A stretch of 40,804 nucleotides of DNA from JBOHUC01 sp050733935 (lineage in GTDB: Bacteria; Eisenbacteria; RBG-16-71-46; DASYSL01), in NCBI GenBank assembly GCA_050733935.1, contig JBOHUC010000183.1:1-40804 (forward strand). The letters are read 5' to 3'. A program made the translations under genes and the position numbers. The stretch's first letter is position 1. Each line of letters starts with the position of its first letter. The notes beneath the pieces were generated by a model that had not been told where the DNA came from, did not search any database, and worked only from the letters and a program-made list of their open reading frames with translations. Of the stretch, positions 22,947 through 30,142 are shown in pieces.

Positions 22947-23307
22947 AGACCTTCTTGCCACCCTTCTCGCCCTTGTCGGACCTATCCCCCGCTAGCCCCA
23001 CAATCGCCGAGCGCTGGAACTCGATCTGCACGTTGCCGCCGACGTCGAGCGTCGTCGTGTCGTCCTGCACGCGCACGACGCGGCCCAGGATGCCGGCCTG
23101 CGTCACGACCTTGTCGCCCTTCGAGAGACCGGCTTGCATCTGCTTGAGCTCCTGCGCGCGTCTCTGCTGCGGTCGGATGAGCAGGAAGTACCAGATCACG
23201 AACACGACGAGAATCGGCAGGAACGACACGAGGGTCGGGGCCATGCCACCCCCGCCCGCCGGTGCGCCTCCCTGTGCGTGCGCCACTCCTACGAACCACT
23301 GTTCCAT
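22945..23307 (-). CDS. yajC: Preprotein translocase accessory subunit YajC
   Basis: A 120-residue inner-membrane protein that associates with SecDF. It has a short Gly/Ala-rich lead, one transmembrane helix (~residues 24-43, LVSFLPILVVFVIWYFLLIR), the signature RPQQRRAQELKQMQAGLSKGDKVVTQAGILG, and a small SH3-like cytoplasmic domain. The start is ATG 23305-23307 behind GGGGAG; an earlier in-frame codon adds only six residues. It follows tgt by 22 nt, the conserved tgt-yajC order. secD and secF, which often come next, are absent here; the next gene is an unrelated secreted glycosidase-like protein. Confidence 0.95.
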   Translation of the reverse strand: MEQWFVGVAHAQGGAPAGGGGMAPTLVSFLPILVVFVIWYFLLIRPQQRRAQELKQMQAGLSKGDKVVTQAGILGRVVRVQDDTTTLDVGGNVQIEFQRSAIVGLAGDRSDKGEKGGKKV

Positions 23308-23329
23308 GAACTCTCCCCTGCGCACGCCG

Positions 23330-24493
23330 TCAGGCGGCGCTTGATCCGCGGTTCAGGTTCTCCTCGACCGAGCGCCGCCAGGCTGTGAACCGACCCTCGA
23401 TGATCGCCGCACGCATGTCGCGCATGAGTCGTGCGAGATACGCGAGGCTGTGCAGACTCGCGAGCCGCATGCCGAGGATCTCCGCGGTGGCGAAAAGGTG
23501 CCGGATGTAGGCGCGGCTGAATCGGCGGCAGGTATAGCAACCGCACTCGGGGTCGAGGGGCCCGGGATCCTTCGCGTAGGCCGCGTTCTTGATGACGAGC
23601 TTGCCGCGCGAAGTCAGAACCGTGCCCTTGCGGGCGTTTCGGGTCGGCAGGACACAGTCGAACATGTCCACGCCGTGAGACACCGCCTCGACCAGATCGA
23701 GAGGCGTGCCGACGCCCATAAGATAGCGGGGTTTGTCGGCCGGGAGAAGGGCCGTATCACCCGCCACCAGCGCATGTCCTTCGTGCACGGGCTCCCCCAC
23801 CCAGAGCCCGCCGAGCGCGTAACCGTCGAACGGCTCCTTCACGAGGTCCTCGGCACACCGTGCGCGCAGCGAGGGATAGACGCCTCCCTGGATGATGCCG
23901 AAGAGCGCGGGCACGGTTTCGCCGCCGTCCCGCAAGCGCGCACGATGCTCCAGCCCGCGACGCGCCCAGCGCACGGTGCGGCTCATCGAATCGCACGCTT
24001 CCTGTTCGGTCGCCGGGTACTGGAGACACTCGTCGAGCGACATCATGACGTCGACGCCGAGCGTCGTCTGGATCTCGATCGCGCTTTCGGGCGTGAGCTC
24101 GTACGCCGAGCCGTCGAGATGCGAGCGGAACGTGACACCCTCCTCGCGAATCTTCCGAAGCTGCGCGAGCGAGAGCACCTGGAATCCGCCCGAATCCGAG
24201 AGCACCGGGCCGTCCCAGCCCATGAACGCGTGCACGCCGCCGAGCTCGCGGATGAGAGCCGCGCCGGGACGAAGCATCAGGTGATAGGTGTTGGCGAGGA
24301 TCATCGAGGCCCCGATGTCCGCGAGATCCGAGGGGGCGAGCGTCTTGACCGTCGCTTGCGTGCCCACCGGCATGAAGACCGGGGTCGGCACGACTCCGTG
24401 ACGGGTCAGGAGCTCGCCGGCGCGGGCGCCGGTCGCGGGATCGGTGGCAATCAGGCGGAAGCTTGCGGGAGGTGCGGAACGTTCGGCGCTCAC
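23330..24493 (-). CDS. tgt: Queuine tRNA-ribosyltransferase
   Basis: A 387-residue TIM-barrel enzyme that swaps guanine-34 for preQ1 in tRNAs with GUN anticodons. Visible: TPVFMPVGTQATVK, the base-binding SDSGGFQVLSL, DECLQYPA, LFGIIQGG, GGLWVGEP, and HGVDMFDCVLPTRNAR with the nucleophilic Asp. The zinc site is intact (PECGCYTCRRFSRAYIRHLF, three Cys and a His). The GTG start (24491-24493) is chosen for N-terminal fit (FRLIATDPATGARAGELLT); no strong ribosome binding site is present. Further upstream reading has no homology and crosses the divergent promoter region of malQ. Confidence 0.97.
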   Translation of the reverse strand: MSAERSAPPASFRLIATDPATGARAGELLTRHGVVPTPVFMPVGTQATVKTLAPSDLADIGASMILANTYHLMLRPGAALIRELGGVHAFMGWDGPVLSDSGGFQVLSLAQLRKIREEGVTFRSHLDGSAYELTPESAIEIQTTLGVDVMMSLDECLQYPATEQEACDSMSRTVRWARRGLEHRARLRDGGETVPALFGIIQGGVYPSLRARCAEDLVKEPFDGYALGGLWVGEPVHEGHALVAGDTALLPADKPRYLMGVGTPLDLVEAVSHGVDMFDCVLPTRNARKGTVLTSRGKLVIKNAAYAKDPGPLDPECGCYTCRRFSRAYIRHLFATAEILGMRLASLHSLAYLARLMRDMRAAIIEGRFTAWRRSVEENLNRGSSAA

Positions 24494-24567
24494 AGGATCG
24501 CAGTGTAGGCGGGAAGGCGCTGACGGAACAAGCGGCGCGGCCCGTTTTTCGTTATCCTGCAACGCGC
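24494..24567. promoter_or_regulatory. Divergent intergenic region tgt / malQ
   Basis: These 74 bases lie between two outward-reading genes and should hold both promoters. On the plus strand TTTTTCGTTATCCT (near 24544-24557) is an AT-rich patch with a possible TTATCC -10-like element, but no -35 at a normal distance is visible. No ribosome binding site is obvious in front of malQ. Confidence 0.3.
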
Positions 24568-26070
24568 ATGAAACTCGAGCGCAGCAGCGGTGTTCTCCTT
24601 CATCCAAGCAGCCTACCGGGTCCGCACGGCATCGGCGATCTGGGTCCCGAAGCGGTGCGTTGGCTCGACTTCGTCGCGGCTTCGGGATCGCGCGTGTGGC
24701 AGGTGCTGCCGCTCGGACCGACGGGCTTCGGCGATTCGCCCTATCAATCGTTCTCTTCGTTCGCGGGGAGTCCCGCACTCGTGAGTCCCGAGCGATTGGT
24801 CGAGGACGGTCTCCTCACCGCTTCCGACCTGTCGGGTACGGGGCGCGGGCGGCCGCTTCCGGCGTCGCACGTCGATTACGCGCGCGCGCAATCGCGAAAG
24901 CGCGCGCTCCTCGATCGCGCATTCGAGCGCTTCGAGGCAGGGGCACACGGTGCGGGCGACCTGGGCCAGGCGTTCGAGACGTTCTGGACGCGCAACGCCT
25001 CCTGGCTCGACGACTTCGCGCTCTTCATGGCGCTCAAGGACGCGCACGACGGCGCTCCGTGGACGGACTGGCCTCCGCCGCTCCGCGCGCGAAACGCGAC
25101 GGCGCTCGCCGAGGCGAATCGCGTGCACGAGCGGTTGCGCGTCCGGCATGCGTTCGCGCAGTTCCTCTTTTTCCGTCAGTGGAACGCGCTCCGTGAGCGG
25201 GCGCACGAGCGCGGAATCCGGATCCTCGGCGACGTTCCGATCTTCGTCGCACACGACAGCGTCGACGTGTGGGCCAATCCCGAGCTGTTCGAGCTCGACA
25301 CGGCGGGCCGGCCCACCGCGGTCGCCGGCGTTCCGCCCGACTACTACTCGAAGACCGGTCAGCTCTGGGGAAATCCGCTCTACCGCTGGGACGTGCTCGC
25401 CGCTCGCGGGTTCGACTGGTGGATCGAGCGCGTACGTGCGGCAACGGCTCTCTACGATCTGGTGCGGCTCGATCACTTCCGCGGGTTCGTCGCGTACTGG
25501 GAGGTGCCTGCGAACGCTTCGACCGCCGAAACCGGGCGCTGGGTTCGCGGCCCGGGAGAGTCGCTGTTCACGGCGCTTCGCGCGCGGCTCGGATCGCTGC
25601 CCCTGATCGCCGAGGACCTCGGGGACATCACGCCCGACGTCTTGGAGCTCAGGGACAGGCTCGGACTCCCCGGAATGGAAGTCCTTCAGTTTGCGTTCAG
25701 CGGACCGGAAAACACGTTCCTCCCCCACCGGCACACGCGGGACAGCGTCGTCTACACGAGCACGCACGACAACGACACGGCCGAGGGCTGGTTCCGCACC
25801 GCTCCGCGCGCGGACCGCGAATTCCTGCGCCGGTATCGCGGTCCGGGCAGCGGAAGCGTCGCCTGGGACCTGATCCGGATGGCGTGGGCCTCGGTCGCGG
25901 CCCTTGCGATCGCGCCCGCCCAGGACCTCCTCGGGCTTGGGAGTGCGGCGCGGATGAACTTCCCGGGGCGGACCCGGGGGAACTGGACCTGGCGACTTCC
26001 ACCCGGAGCGCCCGGGGCCCGGGTGCGCGGCCGTCTGCGCGAGCTCAACGCGACCTACCAGCGAGGCTGA
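24568..26070 (+). CDS. malQ: 4-alpha-glucanotransferase (amylomaltase)
   Basis: A 500-residue GH77 enzyme that transfers alpha-1,4-glucan segments between maltodextrins, used in glycogen or maltose metabolism. It starts MKLERSSGVLLHPSSLPGPH, as GH77 proteins do, and has LGPTGFGDSPYQSFSSFAG near residue 50. The catalytic set is the nucleophile Asp-302 (VRLDHFRGF), the acid Glu-349 (LIAEDLG) and the stabiliser Asp-401 (THDNDTAEGW). The C-terminus has MNFPGRTRGNWTWRLPP. ATG 24568-24570 is the only start compatible with the family N-terminus. It begins a plus-strand run of genes that continues to the mutase at 33968. Confidence 0.97.
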   Translation: MKLERSSGVLLHPSSLPGPHGIGDLGPEAVRWLDFVAASGSRVWQVLPLGPTGFGDSPYQSFSSFAGSPALVSPERLVEDGLLTASDLSGTGRGRPLPASHVDYARAQSRKRALLDRAFERFEAGAHGAGDLGQAFETFWTRNASWLDDFALFMALKDAHDGAPWTDWPPPLRARNATALAEANRVHERLRVRHAFAQFLFFRQWNALRERAHERGIRILGDVPIFVAHDSVDVWANPELFELDTAGRPTAVAGVPPDYYSKTGQLWGNPLYRWDVLAARGFDWWIERVRAATALYDLVRLDHFRGFVAYWEVPANASTAETGRWVRGPGESLFTALRARLGSLPLIAEDLGDITPDVLELRDRLGLPGMEVLQFAFSGPENTFLPHRHTRDSVVYTSTHDNDTAEGWFRTAPRADREFLRRYRGPGSGSVAWDLIRMAWASVAALAIAPAQDLLGLGSAARMNFPGRTRGNWTWRLPPGAPGARVRGRLRELNATYQRG

Positions 26071-26136
26071 GAAGCGGTTATTCTGCCGGGGTCCGTCTCG
26101 TCGCTCCGCACCCCAAATCCGGATTCTCCTACGAAC

Positions 26137-27489
26137 GTGCTCTCGATCGTTCCCCGCGCGCTGGCTTCTCTCGAAGCGCTCAAGGCCGGCGCTCCCGCGC
26201 TGTTCACCGCGTACGCGGAGAACGAACGGCGTGATCGGCGCGCGCTCGAAGCACTCCAGGTCGAACGCTTGAAGCGCCTCCTCGTGCACGCAGGGGAACG
26301 CGTGCCGTTCTGGCGCCGGCGGTTCGCGCGCTACGGCATTCATCCCGAGACCGTGCGCTCGATCCGCGACCTCGCGGCGCTTCCGCCGCTCACCGAGCGT
26401 GACCTCCTCGACTTCGGAAACGATTTGATGACCGACGGCTCGGCACAGCCGGAGTGGTTCCGCGCGCGTGCGATGGAGGACAATCGCGAATCGCTCGGCA
26501 TCTGGCTCGATCAGCGCGCGCGTCGCGAGCGCCTGGTCGACGAGCTGCGCCATGTCACGTGGCTCGGGCTCGACTGGCGGACACCGCGCGCCGTGCTCAC
26601 GGGTCGCGCCGAGAACGGCGAGCTTCTCGAAGGTGCGGCCGGCCGGCTGCGCGGCGGATTGCGCAGCGGCGTGTGGCTCCATTCGGCGCGCATTCGCGCG
26701 GAGGGCGCCGACTTCGCCGGACGCGCAGCGCGCGCGAACGCTTCGCTTCTCTCCGGGCCGCCAAGCGCGCTCGAGCGACTTGCAGGAGCGATCGCCGAAG
26801 CGGTGCCGGAAGCCGCGAGCTATCGCCCGACGGTCGTTCTGACGTGGGGCGAGGTCCTCGACGAGGATCGCCGCACGTGGATTGAATCCGCGTTCGGAGC
26901 CCCGGTCTACGACGCCTACCGCACGCGCGAGATCGGTGAAGCCGCCCACGAATGCCGTGAGCGCCGCGGACTCCACGTCACCATGGAGCGCGTGCTGATC
27001 GAGTTCGTGCGCGACGGCGAGCCGGCCGATCCGGGCGAGGACGGCGAGATCCTGGTGACGGCGCTCGACAACCTCGCGATGCCGCTCCTTCGCTTCCGCC
27101 TCGGCGACGTGGGCTGCCGCGTTCCGGAGCCCTCCTGCCCGTGCGGCCGGACGAGCGAGCGCATCCTCATTACCGACGGACGCGCGGACGAGCTCGTGAC
27201 GACGACGAACGGAAAGCGCGTGCACGCGGACTGGTTCGAGTGGCTCTTCGAATCCTGTCCGGGGCTCACCGACTGGCGCGTCCGCCAGGACCGGCGCGAA
27301 GAGCTGTCGCTCGATCTCGTGTGTGCCGACGGCCTCGACGACGCGACGCTCGAAGGCTTGCGGCGCGAGATCTCGCATCTCGACCCCGCGCTTACGGTCA
27401 ACATCCACTTCGTGAACGCCGTTCCCCGCCGTGCGGACGCGCGTCGGCGACCCGTCGTCTCGCGCGTGCCGATCCAGTGGCCCCTCTAG
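26137..27489 (+). CDS. PaaK/CapK-like adenylate-forming protein, P-loop degenerate
   Basis: A 450-residue protein similar to phenylacetate-CoA ligase and CapK-type adenylating enzymes. The N-terminus (LKRLLVHAGERVPFWRRRFARYG...LAALPPLTERDL) and the second half (GAPVYDAYRTREIGEAAHEC, LVTALDNLAMPLLRFRLGDVG, CPCGRTSERILITDGRADELV) match the family well. However, the phosphate-binding loop normally found after the linker (like STSGSTGxP) is missing: the sequence there reads WFRARAMEDNRESLGIWLD. It may thus not activate acids with ATP, or may have a non-enzymatic role. The GTG start is 26137-26139. It lies between malQ and acpS, 28 nt before the latter. Confidence 0.75.
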   Translation: MLSIVPRALASLEALKAGAPALFTAYAENERRDRRALEALQVERLKRLLVHAGERVPFWRRRFARYGIHPETVRSIRDLAALPPLTERDLLDFGNDLMTDGSAQPEWFRARAMEDNRESLGIWLDQRARRERLVDELRHVTWLGLDWRTPRAVLTGRAENGELLEGAAGRLRGGLRSGVWLHSARIRAEGADFAGRAARANASLLSGPPSALERLAGAIAEAVPEAASYRPTVVLTWGEVLDEDRRTWIESAFGAPVYDAYRTREIGEAAHECRERRGLHVTMERVLIEFVRDGEPADPGEDGEILVTALDNLAMPLLRFRLGDVGCRVPEPSCPCGRTSERILITDGRADELVTTTNGKRVHADWFEWLFESCPGLTDWRVRQDRREELSLDLVCADGLDDATLEGLRREISHLDPALTVNIHFVNAVPRRADARRRPVVSRVPIQWPL

Positions 27490-27517
27490 TGACTCCTGAC
27501 TCCGCGGTGACGCATCC

Positions 27518-28090
27518 GTGATCCTCGGGCTGGGAGTCGATCTCGTCGAAGTCTCGCGCATCGAGCAGGCCCTCGCCCGCGGCGAGCGCTTCACGAAGCG
27601 CCTGTTCACCGATCGGGAGATCGGCTACTGCACCCGCCACAAGGAGCCCGCGCGGCACTTCGCCGCACGCTTCGCCGCCAAGGAAGCCGGCATGAAGGCG
27701 ATCGGAACCGGCTGGTCGAACGGAGTCGCCTGGAAGGACTTCGAAGTGCACCTCGATCCGCGCGGACGCCCGAATCTCCTGATTACCGGTCGCGCCGCCG
27801 AGCTCGCCAACGCCATGGGAGCGACGCACTCTGTGATCTCGCTCGCGCACGATGGGGGCTTCGCGATCGCCGTGGTCGCCCTCGAAGGCCAGGCGCGTGG
27901 CGCGACCGAAGCGTGGCTCACCGGCCGTGCTGCGATCGGTCTTCCGGAGACGAAGGAAGTCGTGACCGAGCTTTTGGCCGAGGAGAGGATCCGGACTTCG
28001 ACCAACGTGCCGAATGATCGGGCCGAACGGGCCGAGCAGGCGGATCGGGCGGATCGCGCCGATCGCGCCGATCGCGAGGAGCGCTCCTAG
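27518..28090 (+). CDS. acpS: Holo-[acyl-carrier-protein] synthase with a long tail
   Basis: Residues 1-122 are a complete AcpS, which attaches phosphopantetheine from CoA to acyl carrier protein. The magnesium ligands are Asp-8 (GLGVDLVEVSRIE) and Glu-56 (RFAAKEAGMKAIGTG), and the end ISLAHDGGFAIAVVALE is typical. Residues 123-190 are an extra tail, finishing with Ala-Asp-Arg triplets (ADRADRADRADR). Such a tail is not part of the family. The GTG start is 27518-27520. The TAG stop shares a base with the GTG of the biotin carboxylase gene (TAGTG), pointing to one operon for fatty-acid or acyl-CoA metabolism. Confidence 0.95.
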   Translation: MILGLGVDLVEVSRIEQALARGERFTKRLFTDREIGYCTRHKEPARHFAARFAAKEAGMKAIGTGWSNGVAWKDFEVHLDPRGRPNLLITGRAAELANAMGATHSVISLAHDGGFAIAVVALEGQARGATEAWLTGRAAIGLPETKEVVTELLAEERIRTSTNVPNDRAERAEQADRADRADRADREERS

Positions 28091-29625
28091 TGCAACGCGT
28101 GCTGGTCGCGAATCGCGGCGAGATCGCGGTGCGCGTGATTCGCACGCTGCGCGATCTCGGTCTCACGTCGATCGCGGTGTACTCCGATCCCGATCGTGCG
28201 GCCCTCCACGTGCTCCTGGCCGACGAGGCCTATCGCGTGGGTGAAGGGCTCGCGCGCGAGAGCTACCTCCACATTCCGCGGCTCATCGAGGTCGCGAAGC
28301 GCGCGCGCGCGGACGCCGTCCATCCCGGCTACGGATTCCTGTCCGAGAACTCGGAGTTCGCGCAGGCGGTGCTCGATGCGGGGCTCGTGTTCATCGGTCC
28401 CCCGCCACGCGTGATCGCGGACCTCGGAAACAAGCTCGCCGCTCGTGAGATCGCGCGCAAAGCGGGCGCTCCGCTCGTTCCGGGATCTCCCGGTCCGCTC
28501 GCCGACGCCGTCGAAGCGGCGCGGATGGCGCGGACCCTGGGATTCCCGCTCATGCTCAAGGCCGCAGCGGGCGGCGGCGGAAAGGGCATGCGCGTCGTGC
28601 GCAGCGAAGCCGAGGTCGCGAGCGCGCTCGAGCTCACGCGCGGAGAAGCGAAGGCGGCGTTCGGCGACGACTCCGTTTATCTCGAGCGTTTCGTCGAGCG
28701 CCCGCGCCACGTCGAAGCGCAGATCCTGGCCGATGCGCATGGGAACGTCGTGTTCCTCGGCGAGCGCGATTGCTCGGTGCAGCGGCGGCATCAAAAGGTG
28801 GTGGAGGAGACTCCTTCGCCGGTTTTCACGCCCGCGATCCGCGAGCGCTTCGCCGAGGCGGCGTGTTCGATCGCGCGCACCGCCGGCTACGTCAATGCCG
28901 GGACGGTCGAGTTCATTGCGGATGCCTCGGGAAACTTCTTCTTCCTCGAGGTCAACACGCGACTCCAGGTCGAGCACCCGGTCACCGAAGTGGTCACCGG
29001 CCTCGATCTCGTGGCTGAGCAGGTGAAGATTGCCGATGGGCAGAAGCTCGCGTTGCCGGCGACGGCACTCTCCCCGCGCGGGGCGTCCATGCAATGCCGC
29101 CTGTACGCGGAGGATCCTTCGCGGAACTTTCTCCCGAGTGCGGGCGAGATCCGCAGGCTTCGCCTGCCCCAGGGTCCCGGCGTGCGGACCGACGCCGGCG
29201 TGTACCACGGCTTTCGCGTTCCGATGGAATACGACCCGCTGATCGCGAAGGTCATCTCCTGGGGCGAGGATCGCGCGCAGGCGCTCGCCCGCATGCGGCG
29301 TGCCCTCGACGAGACGGTCGTCGAAGGTGTGGCGTCGAACGTCGCGTTCCACCGCTGGCTTCTCGCGCAGCCGGAGTTCGCGGCGGGTGAGGTGCACACG
29401 GGATTCCTCGGCGAGCGTTTCTCGGCGGCGTCGCTTGCTCCGTCGACCGAGGCGGAGGAAGTTGCGCTGCTCGCGGCCTCGCTGCACGCGCACGCGCGGG
29501 CCCTGTCCGTTCGGCCCGTCGAGCACGGGGGCTCGGGATGGAAATTCGCCGACCGCGCTGGATCGGCGCTCCTGCGCGCGGGCTCGGGGAAGGCCCGAAG
29601 TGCCCGCAACGGAGGCGACACGTGA
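28090..29625 (+). CDS. Biotin carboxylase subunit of an acyl-CoA carboxylase
   Basis: A 511-residue ATP-grasp enzyme that carboxylates the biotin of its carrier protein. It shows RVLVANRGEIAVRVIRTL at the N-terminus, HPGYGFLSEN, the glycine-rich ATP loop KAAAGGGGKGMR, the QRRHQKVVEETPS strand, FFFLEVNTRLQVEHPVTE, and MQCRLYAEDP near the C-terminus. The last ~45 residues extend beyond the usual ~450. It is followed, with a 4-nt overlap, by a separate biotin carrier protein. Nearby methylmalonyl-CoA mutase and epimerase make a propionyl-CoA carboxylase role more likely than acetyl-CoA, but the carboxyltransferase that sets substrate choice is not in the window. Confidence 0.94.
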   Translation: MQRVLVANRGEIAVRVIRTLRDLGLTSIAVYSDPDRAALHVLLADEAYRVGEGLARESYLHIPRLIEVAKRARADAVHPGYGFLSENSEFAQAVLDAGLVFIGPPPRVIADLGNKLAAREIARKAGAPLVPGSPGPLADAVEAARMARTLGFPLMLKAAAGGGGKGMRVVRSEAEVASALELTRGEAKAAFGDDSVYLERFVERPRHVEAQILADAHGNVVFLGERDCSVQRRHQKVVEETPSPVFTPAIRERFAEAACSIARTAGYVNAGTVEFIADASGNFFFLEVNTRLQVEHPVTEVVTGLDLVAEQVKIADGQKLALPATALSPRGASMQCRLYAEDPSRNFLPSAGEIRRLRLPQGPGVRTDAGVYHGFRVPMEYDPLIAKVISWGEDRAQALARMRRALDETVVEGVASNVAFHRWLLAQPEFAAGEVHTGFLGERFSAASLAPSTEAEEVALLAASLHAHARALSVRPVEHGGSGWKFADRAGSALLRAGSGKARSARNGGDT

Positions 29626-30137
29626 AGTTCTGGTCCCAGCTCGGCGAGCGCGAGCTCGATCTCGAAGTGCGCGTCACGGGCACGCACCTCGACGTCGAGG
29701 CGGACGGACGGAAGCTCTCCGCCGATTACGAGCCGTTGCCGGACGGCGAGGTGTACTCCCTGCTGATCGACGGCCGTGTTCACGAAGTCTCGGTCGAAGA
29801 GGATGGCAATGCGATCTTCGTCACGCTCCACGGACAGCGCCACCGTGTGCTGGTCCGCCATCCGCTCGAGAAGACGCTGCGGGAAGTCCGCCATGCCGGC
29901 CCGGCCGCCGGTGCGACGACCGTGGAATCGCCGATCCCGGGACTCGTCGTCGCAATCAAGGTGAAGCCCGGCGACACGGTCAAGGCAGGACAGGCCGTGG
30001 CCGTCGTCGAAGCGATGAAGATGCAGAACGAGCTCACCGCTGAGCGCGGCGGCATCGTCGAAGCCGTCCACGTCACAGAGCGCCAGAGCGTCGAGGCCGG
30101 GCAAAAGCTCGTGAGCCTGAAAGCCCTCGGCACCTGA
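29622..30137 (+). CDS. Biotin carboxyl carrier protein
   Basis: A 171-residue protein. Residues ~100-170 are a biotinyl domain (VESPIPGLVVAIKVKPGDTV, then the canonical EAMKMQ with biotinylated Lys-133). Residues 1-95 are a small beta-rich region, as found in the acyl-CoA carboxylase alpha chain in front of its biotin domain (BT-like). Start is GTG 29622-29624, overlapping the biotin carboxylase stop as GTGA, with GGAGG 7 bases upstream. It resembles the C-terminal part of single-chain propionyl-CoA carboxylase alpha subunits, here encoded as a separate protein. Confidence 0.92.
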   Translation: MKFWSQLGERELDLEVRVTGTHLDVEADGRKLSADYEPLPDGEVYSLLIDGRVHEVSVEEDGNAIFVTLHGQRHRVLVRHPLEKTLREVRHAGPAAGATTVESPIPGLVVAIKVKPGDTVKAGQAVAVVEAMKMQNELTAERGGIVEAVHVTERQSVEAGQKLVSLKALGT

Positions 30138-30142
30138 AGCCT

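Noticed and set aside
24613..27609. A 998-codon open frame on the minus strand opposite malQ, the PaaK-like gene and acpS.
   Set aside because: It is the antisense of three well-recognised families; strong GC bias at third codon positions keeps stops out. No domain is visible in it.
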